From: JAICJR01 sp036494715
Lineage (GTDB): Bacteria; Actinomycetota; Thermoleophilia; Solirubrobacterales; Thermoleophilaceae
Assembly (NCBI GenBank): GCA_036494715.1
Contig: DASXNY010000166.1
Coordinates: 5,941 to 69,940, forward strand
Reading direction: 5' to 3'
DNA length: 64,000 nt
Numbering within the stretch: the first letter of the stretch is position 1; every line of letters starts with the position of its first letter. Under the pieces are notes generated by a model that was given only the letters and a program-made list of their open reading frames with translations, had not been told where the DNA came from and searched no databases. Below, piece by piece: positions 32,390 through 40,695 of this stretch. The translations under genes were made by a program, and so were the position numbers.

Positions 32390-32669
32390 AGCGATCGGCC
32401 ACGTAGGGGAGAAGGCCAAGCTCACGCGCACGCTTCACCGCACGGGCGAGCTGGCGCTGATGGCGCCGGCAGGACCCCGTGATGCGGGCGGAGCGGATCT
32501 TGCCCTTCTCGCTCATGGCGCGGCGCAGGGTGCCGAAGTCCTTGTAGTCGACGACGTCGACCTTATCGCGACAGAAGGCGCACGGCTTCCGGCGTCCGCC
32601 GGACCCCGGGCCCTTCTTGCCGTCGCGCCGACGCGTCTGCTGTCGGCTGTTGCCACGCTGTTTTGCCAC
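32388..32669 (-). CDS. rpsR: 30S ribosomal protein bS18
   Basis: The 93-residue protein has the bS18 core, with VDVVDYKDFGTLRRAMSEKG and ARITGSCRRHQRQLARAVKR, plus a basic N-terminal extension. It keeps cysteines (KPCAFCRDK and GSCRRH), which marks the zinc-binding C+ type. This matters because genomes with zinc-free paralogues use them under zinc limitation. GTG start. It lies 24 bp after ssb, and S18 pairs with S6 on the ribosome. Confidence 0.97.
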   Translation of the reverse strand: MAKQRGNSRQQTRRRDGKKGPGSGGRRKPCAFCRDKVDVVDYKDFGTLRRAMSEKGKIRSARITGSCRRHQRQLARAVKRARELGLLPYVADR

Positions 32670-32693
32670 CTGTGAAGTACTCCTTTGGAACGA

Positions 32694-33149
32694 CTAGAAC
32701 GGAATGTCGTCGTCCCCGGGAGATCCGCCGCCCGACGGCGCCGCTTCGAAGTCGGCAGTGTCGGCTGGGACGTCGCTCTGCGGCGTGAACCGACCACCGT
32801 TCTCAGCGCCATCCCGGGAGCCCAGGAACTGGACAGAGTCGGCAATGATATCGATGGACTGCCGCTTGTTGCCGTCCTTGTCCTGCCACTCGCGCCATTC
32901 CAGGCGTCCGTCGACCGCCACGGGACGGCCCTTCGAGAGGTAGTTGGCGCAGTTTTCGCCCTGCGCGCCCCACACGGTGACGTCGAAGTAGTTGGGCTTG
33001 TCGACCCACTCGCCTCCCGCATCGCGCCTGCGGGTGTTGCAGGCGATCCTCAGGCTGCACACCGAGGTGCCGCCGGAGGTGCTCCGCAGCTCGGGGTCAC
33101 GCGTGAGGTTGCCCGTGAGGACGACCCGGTTGATGTTGGTAGCTGCCAT
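32694..33149 (-). CDS. ssb: Single-stranded DNA-binding protein
   Basis: The 151-residue protein has an OB fold (INRVVLTGNLTRDPELR, FDVTVWGAQGENCANYL, GRPVAVDGRLEWREWQ), a Gly/Pro-rich linker and the acidic C-terminal tip DDDIPF that binds partner proteins. It coats single-stranded DNA in replication and repair. The ATG has AAGGAG upstream. It normally directly follows rpsF, but here an LLM oxidoreductase gene and an MFS gene lie between them. Confidence 0.97.
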   Translation of the reverse strand: MAATNINRVVLTGNLTRDPELRSTSGGTSVCSLRIACNTRRRDAGGEWVDKPNYFDVTVWGAQGENCANYLSKGRPVAVDGRLEWREWQDKDGNKRQSIDIIADSVQFLGSRDGAENGGRFTPQSDVPADTADFEAAPSGGGSPGDDDIPF

Positions 33150-33247
33150 TTGAAAACTGCTCCTTCTCTAACGCGGACGGCTTGGGGAAATTCGTTCGTC
33201 GAGACTACAACCGGGATCGGGCGGGTTGGGCGCGAGATCCCAAAGAC

Positions 33248-34327
33248 TTACACCGAAGTAGCGGGGTGTTCACGAAGCTGTGGCGAAGCGGGCGCTGCCG
33301 TCGCGGAACCCAGCCCGAAGGCCTCGGCGATCAGCTCGTACGAGCGCCTGCGGTCGGCGTGGTCATAGGTGATCGTCACGACCATCACCTCCTCGGCGGC
33401 GTAGTCGCGCGCCACCTCCTCGATGCCCTCGCGCACCTTCTCCGGGTCCCCGATCACCGCGCGCCGGTCGCGCCCGGGCCGCGGCTCGAAGCTGTCGGCG
33501 CCGTCCTGCTGGTCGAGGAAGCGCTGCGCCTTCTCGGGCGGCGGCACCGGGATCAGCTTGCCCTGGCGAAGCAGCCGGAAGCTCATGCGGGCGCTGGCCG
33601 CGAGCCGCTGCGCCTCCTCCGTGGTCTCGGCGCAGATGCACCACACCGCCGCGGACACGACCGGCGCGGGCAGCTCCTCCGACTCCGCGAAGTGCTGCCG
33701 GTAGAGCTTGGCGATCTCGGCGCCGGCCGGGTTGATGAAGTCCGCGAACGAGTACGGCAGCCCGAGCTGTCCCGCCCAGATCGCGCTCTGCGGCGAGGAG
33801 CCGAGCAGCCACGGCTGCGGGCGCTCGGGCAGGCCCGGCAGGGTCGAGGCGAGGCGGGCGAAAGGGTGCTTGGCCGGCAGCTCCCCCTTGAGGTAGCCGA
33901 GCAGCTCGGAGAGCTGCTGGGGAAAGTCGTCGGGGGCGGCCTCGCGGCGGTCGCGCTGGAGCGCGTACATAGTGAGGCCGTCGGTGCCAGGCGCGCGGCC
34001 GAGGCCGAGGTCGATGCGGCCGGGGTAGAGGCCGGCGAGCGCGCTGAACGTCTCGGCCACCTTGAACGGGCTGTAGTGCGGCAGCATGATCCCGCCGCTC
34101 CCCACCCGGATGCGCTCCGTGGCGGCCGCCACCGGCCCGATCAGCACCTCTGGCGCCGCGCTGGCGAGCCCGGGAGTGCCGTGGTGCTCGGCCACCCAGT
34201 AGCGCTCATAGCCGAGCTGGTCGGCCAGGCGGGCGAGGTCGAGCGTGTTGTGCAGCGCGTCCGCGCCGGTCGAGCCCTCCGGAACCGGCGACTGGTCGAG
34301 CACGCTGAGGCGGAACGTGACGCTCAC
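33248..34327 (-). CDS. LLM-class flavin-dependent oxidoreductase
   Basis: The 359-residue luciferase-like TIM barrel has SVLDQSPVPEGST at the start, RYWVAEHHGTPGLASAAPEV, GGIMLPHYSPFKVAETF, RIDLGLGRAPGTD and PWLLGSSPQSAIWAGQLGLP. This resembles the MsnO8-type FMN-dependent monooxygenase group. The substrate is unknown. The GTG at 34327 overlaps the MFS stop (GTGA), so the two form a pair. Together they are inserted between rpsF and ssb. Confidence 0.88.
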   Translation of the reverse strand: MSVTFRLSVLDQSPVPEGSTGADALHNTLDLARLADQLGYERYWVAEHHGTPGLASAAPEVLIGPVAAATERIRVGSGGIMLPHYSPFKVAETFSALAGLYPGRIDLGLGRAPGTDGLTMYALQRDRREAAPDDFPQQLSELLGYLKGELPAKHPFARLASTLPGLPERPQPWLLGSSPQSAIWAGQLGLPYSFADFINPAGAEIAKLYRQHFAESEELPAPVVSAAVWCICAETTEEAQRLAASARMSFRLLRQGKLIPVPPPEKAQRFLDQQDGADSFEPRPGRDRRAVIGDPEKVREGIEEVARDYAAEEVMVVTITYDHADRRRSYELIAEAFGLGSATAAPASPQLREHPATSV

Positions 34328-35769
34328 GTGCTTGCCGATTCTGGCAGCGCGCCCTCGGCCGGAGCCGAGCGCGGCGGCCGCTGCCGCGGGATGAGCGTGG
34401 CGCTTGCGATCGCGCCGACGGCCGCGAAGATCCCGCCGAGCACAAAGGCCCGCTGGAAGCCGCTCGTGAGCGCGTGGTCCACGCTGGTGTGGCCAAGCAG
34501 GCTCGAGGTGCGCGAGGTGGCGGTGGTCGCGAGGATCGCGAGCCCGAGCGAGCCGCCGATCTGGCGCGAGGTATTGATCAGCCCGGAGGCGAGGCCCACC
34601 TCCGCCGGCTTGACGCCTGCCATCCCGGCCACCGTCACGGAGACGAACGTCACACCGATCCCGGCGCCGGTGAGCATGAACGGGACGAGCACGTCCGCCC
34701 AGTAGCTGCTGTTCACGCCCACCTGCCCGAGCAGGATCATCCCGACCGCGACCGCCCCCATCCCGAGCGCCAGGAGCAGCCCGGGGCCAGTCCTGTGGAG
34801 GCGCTTGCCGGCGACCTGCGCGGCCACCGCAAGCGAGAGCGTGCCCGGCACGAACGCGAGGCCGGTCTCGATCGGGGTGAAGCCGCGCACCTCCTGCAGG
34901 TAGAGCGAGAGGAAGTACCACATGGCGAACGCCGAGCCGCCGAGCAGCAGGACGACCACGTTGGCCGCGCTGAGCTGGCGGGAGCGGAAGATCGCGACTG
35001 GCATCAGCGGCGCCTTGGCGAAGCGCGTCTCGATCAGCAGGAAGAGCGCGAGCAGCGCGGACGCGATCGCGAGCGTGACGAGCGTGCGGGTCGACCCCCA
35101 GCCGTACTGCTCGGTCTTGACGATCCCGAAGGTGAGCACGATCAGTCCCGCGGTGCCGCTGAGCGCGCCGGCCACGTCGAAGTTCTTGCGCGTAGCCGCC
35201 GCGGGCCGCTCGCCGCCGATCACCCGCATCGCCGCGATTCCCGTGGCCGCGGCGATCGGCACGTTGACGAACAGGATCCAGCGCCAGCTCAGCAACTCCG
35301 TGAGGATGCCGCCGAGCAGGACGCCGGTGGCCCCGCCGATCGCGCCCATCGCACCCCAGGCACCGAGCGCGCGGTTGCGCTCACCGCCCTCGGTAAAGGT
35401 GCTCGTGATGATCGAGAGCGTGGCGGGCGCGACCAGCGCGCCACCGAGGCCCTGGATGCCGCGCGCGATGATCAACATCGTCTCGCTCTGCGCGAGGCCG
35501 CCCACCAATGAGGCCAGCGCGAACAGCGCCAGGCCGAAGTTGAAGACGTTGCGCCGCACGAGCAGGTCGCAGGCGCGACCGCCGAGCAACAGGAAGCCGG
35601 CGAACGTGAGGGTGTAGGCGTTGACCACCCACTGCAGGCTTGCCGCCGAGAAGTGCAGGCCGCTGCGAATCGCGGGGAGCGCCACGTTCACCACGGACAC
35701 GTCCAGGATCACCATGAACTGCCCGATGCAGCACAGAACCAGGATCCAGAGCTTTCGGCGTTCGGTCAT
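34324..35769 (-). CDS. MFS transporter, DHA2 (14-helix drug:H+ antiporter) family
   Basis: The 481-residue protein has about 14 hydrophobic helices and DHA2 signatures: FMVILDVSVVNVALPAIR (motif D1), LLGGRACDLLVRR (motif A) and ARGIQGLGGALVAPATLSII (motif C region). It probably exports toxic or antibiotic-like compounds using the proton gradient. It is coupled by 4-bp overlap to a flavin oxidoreductase gene, so detoxification or secondary-metabolite export is a fair guess. The pair interrupts the rpsF-ssb operon. Confidence 0.92.
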   Translation of the reverse strand: MTERRKLWILVLCCIGQFMVILDVSVVNVALPAIRSGLHFSAASLQWVVNAYTLTFAGFLLLGGRACDLLVRRNVFNFGLALFALASLVGGLAQSETMLIIARGIQGLGGALVAPATLSIITSTFTEGGERNRALGAWGAMGAIGGATGVLLGGILTELLSWRWILFVNVPIAAATGIAAMRVIGGERPAAATRKNFDVAGALSGTAGLIVLTFGIVKTEQYGWGSTRTLVTLAIASALLALFLLIETRFAKAPLMPVAIFRSRQLSAANVVVLLLGGSAFAMWYFLSLYLQEVRGFTPIETGLAFVPGTLSLAVAAQVAGKRLHRTGPGLLLALGMGAVAVGMILLGQVGVNSSYWADVLVPFMLTGAGIGVTFVSVTVAGMAGVKPAEVGLASGLINTSRQIGGSLGLAILATTATSRTSSLLGHTSVDHALTSGFQRAFVLGGIFAAVGAIASATLIPRQRPPRSAPAEGALPESAST

Positions 35770-35835
35770 CAGGGAGCGACCCTGCCGGGAGCTGGGATCT
35801 GCGGGCCGCTTACAAGAGGTTAGTGAAGGCGCGGG

Positions 35836-36264
35836 CTAGCCGGCGTCTTCGTCGTCGTCGGCGCGCGGTGCGTCGGCCACGGAGCGCGGCGCCACGGTGG
35901 CGGTCTCCTCGGCCTCGGGTGTGATCTCGCGCGGCCGTCCGGCCTGCCGCGGCGTCGGCGGCGGGGGCGAGCCGGCCTTGAGCCTGATGATGCGGAAGCG
36001 GAGCACGCCGTCGGTGATCTTCAGGGTGTGGTCGAGCTGATCGAGGAGCTCGTGATTGCCCTCCGGCGTCTCGAACTGGTAGAGCCGGTACTCGGCGTCC
36101 GCGCGATGGTCGATCTCGTAGGCGATGCGGCGCATGCCCCAGTCGTGCGCGCCCACAAGCGTGCCGCCGCTCTCGATGGCGGTCTGCACGTTCGTCGCGA
36201 TCTCCGCCCGGCGTTCGTCCGGGGCGTTCGAATCCAGCATCAACATCAGGTCGTAGAGCGGCAT
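35836..36264 (-). CDS. rpsF: 30S ribosomal protein bS6
   Basis: The 142-residue protein has the bS6 core (YDLMLMLDSNAPDERRAEI, GAHDWGMRRIAYEI, YRLYQFETP, LDHTLKITDGVLRFRIIR) and a Pro/Glu/Asp-rich C-terminal extension of about 45 residues. The ATG at 36264 gives the standard start. TAAGGT lies 10 bp upstream as a possible -10. No S6:S18 mRNA leader motif was recognised in the 72 bp before the gene. It is separated from ssb by the MFS and LLM genes. Confidence 0.95.
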   Translation of the reverse strand: MPLYDLMLMLDSNAPDERRAEIATNVQTAIESGGTLVGAHDWGMRRIAYEIDHRADAEYRLYQFETPEGNHELLDQLDHTLKITDGVLRFRIIRLKAGSPPPPTPRQAGRPREITPEAEETATVAPRSVADAPRADDDEDAG

Positions 36265-36336
36265 GAGGGAGCGGACCTTAGCAGCGGCCGTGCGCCAAGG
36301 GGGGCGAGCAAACGGGCCCTCGCGCCTTAGCTGTAC

Positions 36337-36759
36337 ATGGCAAGTCGGCGAGCAGCCACAGCGCACACGGTCGTGGACCGGGTGCGGTGGGGAAATGTAG
36401 GACGGTTGGTTGGCTTGCTCGCTGCTGCCATCTTCTTTGCTACGTCGCTGCATGGATGTGGAGGGGTGGCGGGGGGCGGGGGGCAGGTGGCGGGGCTGCC
36501 ACCCGCAGTGAAGCCTGCACCTGTCAGCCCCTCATTGCCCGTCGTCCGGAAAAAGCAGCAATTAAGGCAGCCCCGCAAGAAGCATCAACACCGGCGGCGG
36601 AAGCACAGCCACGCCCGGACGAAGCCTCTGCACTCTGCACCTCCGCACTCTGCGCTTCTGCACTCTGCGCTTCTGCACTCTGCACTTCCGCCGCCGCCCG
36701 AAGCGGCGCCCGCGCCTCCACCAGCGCTAGCGGGCGGCACCGGCGAGTTCGGGCCCTAG
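36337..36759 (+). CDS. Small membrane/secreted low-complexity protein
   Basis: The 140-residue protein has one hydrophobic segment (VGRLVGLLAAAIFFATSLHGC, about residues 22-43) ending in a Cys that could be a poor lipobox. A Gly-rich part, a strongly basic His/Lys/Arg stretch and a Pro/Ala/His-rich tail follow. The tail is encoded by a 15-bp tandem repeat. Codon use is clearly different from neighbouring genes, with many A/T third positions, hinting at recent origin, repeat expansion or transfer. It may not be a functional gene. Confidence 0.45.
   Translation: MASRRAATAHTVVDRVRWGNVGRLVGLLAAAIFFATSLHGCGGVAGGGGQVAGLPPAVKPAPVSPSLPVVRKKQQLRQPRKKHQHRRRKHSHARTKPLHSAPPHSALLHSALLHSALPPPPEAAPAPPPALAGGTGEFGP
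36463..36495 (+). other. G-quadruplex-forming sequence candidate
   Basis: Four G tracts (GGGG, GGGGGG, GGGGGG, GGGG) separated by 4, 1 and 8 bases on the plus strand, inside the small low-complexity gene. This meets the usual G4 pattern; folding is not shown. Confidence 0.5.
36631..36690. repeat. 15-bp tandem repeat, 4 copies
   Basis: Units CACTCTGCACCTCCG, CACTCTGCGCTTCTG (twice) and CACTCTGCACTTCCG. In the plus frame they encode a His-Ser-Ala-Leu/Pro-Leu/Pro pattern. The 7+8-base substructure is loosely similar to the heptamer arrays elsewhere in the window. Confidence 0.85.
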
Positions 36760-37505
36760 TTCAGCTCGAGCGTCTCGCCGTCGGCAGGAATCAGGATCCG
36801 GTCGTCGCTCGAAGCGGCACGGAGGTCGGCCCTTGTATCTACACAGTGGTTGATTGCCTCCATGTGCACCGCGACCACGGCGGTGTCCTGGGGCGTCGCT
36901 TCCGCCACCTTGACGACGTCCGCGGGCGTCATCGTGATCGGGTCGCCGAAGTTGAAGCGGGCGCCGCCGGCGTTCACGACCACGATGCGCGGGGAGTGGA
37001 CGGAGAGCGCGTCGCGCACCTCCTCGCACCAGATCGTGTCGCCGGCGATGTACAGGGTGGGCTCGCCACGGGCGCTGAGCACGAAGCCGCAGACCGGCGC
37101 CATCTCGAGCCCGATCTCGCCGGTGCCGTGCTGCCCGGCGGTGCGCGACACGGAAATGCCGAGCAGATCGATGGTGGCGTCCACCGGGCGCACGTCCTCG
37201 AAGCCGCGGTCGCTCAGGTCCACGCGGTCCTCGGGCTGGCAGACGAGCGGCAGCGAGCGGTCGAGCAGGCGCTCGGCATCGGGGTCGAGATGGTCCTCGT
37301 GTAGGTGGGTGACGAGTACGGCGTCCTGGTCGCGCACGAGCTCGTCCGCCGGCACGGGCAGCGGCACGAGCGGGTTGGGGCGCTGGTTTGGTGAGTCCTC
37401 GATCGGCGGCGCCGTCCCCTCGGCGCCGAGCATGGGATCCACGAGCAGGCGCCGCCCGCCGTACTCGAGCACGAGCGTCGCGTGGCGGACGAGCGTGAGC
37501 TTCAC
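36756..37505 (-). CDS. MBL-fold metal-dependent hydrolase (UPF0173/UlaG-like)
   Basis: The 249-residue metallo-beta-lactamase-fold protein has LTLVRHATLVLEYGGRRLLV at the start, the metal-binding THLHEDHLD motif, LYIAGDTIWCEEV and AVHMEAINHC near the end. The substrate is unknown; related proteins hydrolyse lactones or phosphoesters. The ATG overlaps the otsA stop (ATGA), making it the last gene of the trehalose block. Its stop overlaps the plus-strand repeat gene by 4 bp. Confidence 0.85.
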   Translation of the reverse strand: MKLTLVRHATLVLEYGGRRLLVDPMLGAEGTAPPIEDSPNQRPNPLVPLPVPADELVRDQDAVLVTHLHEDHLDPDAERLLDRSLPLVCQPEDRVDLSDRGFEDVRPVDATIDLLGISVSRTAGQHGTGEIGLEMAPVCGFVLSARGEPTLYIAGDTIWCEEVRDALSVHSPRIVVVNAGGARFNFGDPITMTPADVVKVAEATPQDTAVVAVHMEAINHCVDTRADLRAASSDDRILIPADGETLELN

Positions 37506-39007
37506 CGCTCCGCGTAGCGCCCCGTGGGCGCGTTGCTCGGTGGCGCCTCCCCGCGCCGCTTCGCGTCGATGTCGGCGAGCTGGTCGTCGATCCAGTCGCC
37601 TGGGTTGCGCGAGGTGACGATGCGCTTGAGTCCGTCGGCGCGCCAGGCGCGCTCCTCCCGCGACATGGTCAGCGCGCGGAAGATCGCGTCCGCCTGCTCC
37701 TGCACGTCGAACGGGTTGACCGACAGCGCGAACTCCGCCAGCTCCTCGTGGGCGCCCGTGTTCTCGGACAGGAGCGACACCCCGGCGTGCTCGTTCACGA
37801 GCGGCCCCTCCTTCGCCACGAGGTTCATCCCATCGAACATCGCGTTGACGATCAGCAGGTCGTAATGCTTGTAGGACGCCACCGCCTCGTCGATGTTCTC
37901 GCGCAGCTTGAGGTCGATCGGCATCCAGTCCGTCGTGCCGTGCCGATGGTTCACCACTGCCACGAGCGCCTCGATCTTCTCGAGGTACTCGGCGTACTCC
38001 GGCACGTCCTGGCGCGACGGCATGAGCTGGGCGATGAAGGTGACGTTCTCGCGGAACTCCGGATGCTGCGTGAGGAAGAGATCGAACGCCGTGAAGCCGC
38101 GCAGCACGTTCTTCGACAGGTCGGCGCGGTCGACGCGCAGGATCAGGTGCTCGCGCCGGCGCCGCAGGAGCTCCTCCTCGTACTCCGTCACCTGCGGCCG
38201 CGCGGCGGTGCGCTCGAAGCTCTCGGCCGATATCGGCAGCGGGTAGGCGCGCACCCAGACGTCGCGCCCCTCGAAGTTCACGACCCCGGCCTCCTCGTCC
38301 ACGTCCATGTCGAACAGGTCGCGGCAGCAGAGCAGGAAGTTGCGTTTGTAGGCACGCGTGTGGAAGCCGACGATGTCATTCGACAGCACGCCCTCGTAGA
38401 TCTCCTCGCGCATGTCGCGCGGCAGCACGCGCCAGGCGTCCGGCTGGGTCCACGGGATGTGAACGAAGTGGTGGAGGAAGACGTCGTTGCTCGCGCGCCG
38501 GATCGTGCGCGGCGCCGTGTAGAGGTGGTAATCGTGGAGCATCACCACCGCGTCCTCGCCCTGCTGAACCTCTTCGAGCACGGCGTGCGCGAGGTCGTCG
38601 TTGACCTGGCGGTAGCCGTGCTCGAACGCCTGCACCTCGTTGTCGCGGATGTCCGGCGCGTTCGACAGGTCCCAGAGGTAGTGCTGGATGAACCACAGGA
38701 GCGGGTTGGCCACCACGTTGTAGAAGCGGTCGTAGGCCTCCGGGTCGCTGGCCACGAGGCGCACCTTGTAGGTGACTCCGTCGACGTCGCAGTCGAAGGC
38801 GCCGCCGCCGTGCTGCTCGCTCACATCCACGTCGGCCTGCGTCATCGCCGACGCCACCCAGAGCGCGTCGCGGTGGTTCACGAGTCCCGTCAGCGCCGTC
38901 ACGAGGCCGCCGCCGCCGCGCGTTACCTGCAGTTCGCCTTCCTCATCCCGCTCGAAGGTCGCGGGACCGCGGTTCGAGACGAGGACGAGTCGGGCGTCTT
39001 GTGTCAT
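37502..39007 (-). CDS. otsA: GT20 glycosyltransferase, trehalose-6-phosphate synthase family
   Basis: The 501-residue GT20 enzyme has LVLVSNRGPATFERD and TRGGGGLVTALTGL at the start, VVMLHDYHLYTAP, VHIPWTQPD, NDIVGFHTRAYKRNFL, RVDRADLSKNVLRGF and FDGMNLVAKEGPLVNE. These match the UDP-glucose and glucose-6-phosphate sites of OtsA. No trehalose-6-phosphate phosphatase (otsB) is adjacent. The upstream partner, coupled by ATGA overlap, is a TreT-like GT4. A related product such as glucosylglycerol phosphate cannot be excluded. Confidence 0.85.
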   Translation of the reverse strand: MTQDARLVLVSNRGPATFERDEEGELQVTRGGGGLVTALTGLVNHRDALWVASAMTQADVDVSEQHGGGAFDCDVDGVTYKVRLVASDPEAYDRFYNVVANPLLWFIQHYLWDLSNAPDIRDNEVQAFEHGYRQVNDDLAHAVLEEVQQGEDAVVMLHDYHLYTAPRTIRRASNDVFLHHFVHIPWTQPDAWRVLPRDMREEIYEGVLSNDIVGFHTRAYKRNFLLCCRDLFDMDVDEEAGVVNFEGRDVWVRAYPLPISAESFERTAARPQVTEYEEELLRRRREHLILRVDRADLSKNVLRGFTAFDLFLTQHPEFRENVTFIAQLMPSRQDVPEYAEYLEKIEALVAVVNHRHGTTDWMPIDLKLRENIDEAVASYKHYDLLIVNAMFDGMNLVAKEGPLVNEHAGVSLLSENTGAHEELAEFALSVNPFDVQEQADAIFRALTMSREERAWRADGLKRIVTSRNPGDWIDDQLADIDAKRRGEAPPSNAPTGRYAER

Positions 39008-40245
39008 GCGCTGTCAGAGAAGATGCGTAGCCAGTCCCGCAGAAGCCTAGGGGTCAGGAAGTGTTGGCGCACGTGTTCCTTGCCTGCACGCGCGAGACGC
39101 TTGCCGAGCTCGGGCTCCTTGAGGATCTCCAGCGAGCGCTCCGCGCACTCCTGCGGCGAGGAGACGAGGAAGCCTGTCTCGCCGTCCTTGACCTGCAGCG
39201 GGATGCCGCCGACATCGCCGCCGATGAACGGCCGCGCCTTCCAGAGCGCCTCGGACACGGTCAGGCCGAAGCCCTCGCGCGTGGACTTCTGGATCACCAC
39301 GTCGGCCTGCGACTGGAAGGCGTTGACCTCGATCGCGCCGACGTTGTTGAGGTTGTTGAGGATCTTGATGTCCGGGTCGCCCTGGGCGTACTCGAGCGTC
39401 GAGTTGAAGAACTCCCAGCCCTCCGGGTCATCGGTGGCCATCGAGCCAACGAGCGCGAGCTGCACCTCCGGCAGCTCCTCGGTGACCTGGCGGTAGGCGT
39501 CGATCACGCCGATCGGGTCCTTCCACGGGTCGAAGCGCGACACCTGGCAGATCAGCGGACGGTCGACGTCCACGCCGAATTGGTCGCACACGAACGCGGC
39601 ATCCTCGGGAGAGAGCGCCATGTTCTTCGGCGACAGCGGATCGATCGCCGGCGGGCAGATGTGGATCTTCTGGCCGTTCGACCCGTTGAGCGCCGGCGGC
39701 ACGTAGCTCCTGAGGTGGAAGACCGCGTCGTCGTATTCGCGCACGAGCGGCACGAGCCGCTCGATCGTCTCCGGGTTGGGCGTCGACAGATCGATGTGGC
39801 AGCGCCAGACCCACTTGCGCGCCTTCTCCCGCACGTGCTGCATCACGGCGGCCGGCTGCGGGTCGTGGACGATGATCACGTCCCAGCCTTCACTGAGCTC
39901 GACGGCGTTGATGCGGTTGAACTTCTCGTAGACGATCCACTCGTCCTCGGAGATCACCTGGTCGCTCCCCTGGAGCGAGTTGTGCATCAGCTTGGTGACG
40001 TTGTAGAACTCCTCGCGCCCGATCATGATCTGCCACTCGGCCTCGACCCCGACGTCGCGCATCAGCGGCACGAGCGTGTAGAGGATCTCGGAGACGCCGC
40101 CGCCGAACGCAGTGGCGGACAGGTGGAGCACCTTGAGCCCCTGGAGCTGCTCGGCGAGCTCGCGGATCTCTTCCACGAGCGGCCGACCTACTAGATGCGT
40201 GTAATCCGCCAGGCTCTTGTGGCCGACGGCCACGGGCTGCAGCAC
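39004..40245 (-). CDS. treT: GT4 glycosyltransferase, trehalose synthase (TreT)-like
   Basis: The 413-residue protein has GLKVLHLSATAFGGGVSEIL, VVIQKSTREGFGLTVSEALW (GT4 donor-site E-x7-E region) and GGDVGGIPLQVKDGETGFLV, strongly like the TreT family that makes trehalose from NDP-glucose and glucose. The frame is open to a GTG at 40308, but AAAAGGAG lies 5 bp before the GTG at 40245, so I start there. It begins a three-gene block with otsA and an MBL hydrolase, 69 bp after the RsbW-like gene. Confidence 0.85.
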   Translation of the reverse strand: MLQPVAVGHKSLADYTHLVGRPLVEEIRELAEQLQGLKVLHLSATAFGGGVSEILYTLVPLMRDVGVEAEWQIMIGREEFYNVTKLMHNSLQGSDQVISEDEWIVYEKFNRINAVELSEGWDVIIVHDPQPAAVMQHVREKARKWVWRCHIDLSTPNPETIERLVPLVREYDDAVFHLRSYVPPALNGSNGQKIHICPPAIDPLSPKNMALSPEDAAFVCDQFGVDVDRPLICQVSRFDPWKDPIGVIDAYRQVTEELPEVQLALVGSMATDDPEGWEFFNSTLEYAQGDPDIKILNNLNNVGAIEVNAFQSQADVVIQKSTREGFGLTVSEALWKARPFIGGDVGGIPLQVKDGETGFLVSSPQECAERSLEILKEPELGKRLARAGKEHVRQHFLTPRLLRDWLRIFSDSA

Positions 40246-40314
40246 TCGGGCTCCTTTTGGTAGCGATCGGATGGACGGAGGCTGACTAAGTCGGCCTCCC
40301 GCAAGCACGAGAGC

Positions 40315-40695
40315 CTACTGTTCGTCCTCCCTGAGGTACTTGACCAGGCGCACGCCGTCCGGGCGGAAGTCGCACTCGTCGACGGTCGCGCGAATGATGG
40401 CCTGGCCGAGCTCCTGTTCCTCCGCCGATACGGTCGCGGTGTGAGGGCCGCCGATGTCGAGCACCAGGCGGTCGTCCTCGAGCTCGAAGCCGCAAGTCAG
40501 CTGGTCCGCCGACTCCTCCCCGACGAAGGCCGTCGCGGCCTCAGTGACCGCGAGCTTGAGGTCCGCGACGTCCTCCGGCTCGAGCGAAGTGAGACGGCAT
40601 ACGGCGGAGAGGGCGAGACGTGTGAGAACTATGTATTCGGGTTTGGCGGGCACCTTCAGGCGCACGCTCCGGGTGCTGCTCTCGACCTTGGTCAT
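40315..40695 (-). CDS. RsbW/anti-sigma-type HATPase-like protein with altered N-box
   Basis: The 126-residue protein has the length and layout of RsbW/SpoIIAB GHKL proteins: LTRLALSAVCRLTSLEPEDV then DLKLAVTEAATAFVGEE. In the GHKL family the N-box reads about E-x3-N; here the Glu is kept but the Asn position is Ala or Thr (TEAATAFV), and no G1 DxGxG motif is seen (VLDIGGPHT). ATP binding is therefore doubtful. It could act as a partner-binding protein without kinase activity. It overlaps the IMPase gene by 4 bp. Confidence 0.72.
   Translation of the reverse strand: MTKVESSTRSVRLKVPAKPEYIVLTRLALSAVCRLTSLEPEDVADLKLAVTEAATAFVGEESADQLTCGFELEDDRLVLDIGGPHTATVSAEEQELGQAIIRATVDECDFRPDGVRLVKYLREDEQ

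Noticed and set aside
36265..36336. S6:S18 autoregulatory mRNA leader before rpsF
   Set aside because: I could not find the conserved CCG bulge and flanking helix; the leader is likely very short because TAAGGT lies 10 bp before the ATG.
36631..36690. CRISPR array
   Set aside because: The 15-bp units are directly adjacent with no spacers, and no cas gene is present anywhere in the window.
39004..40308. Earlier GTG start (40308) for the TreT-like gene
   Set aside because: The added 21 residues are not family-like, and AAAAGGAG directly precedes the GTG at 40245.
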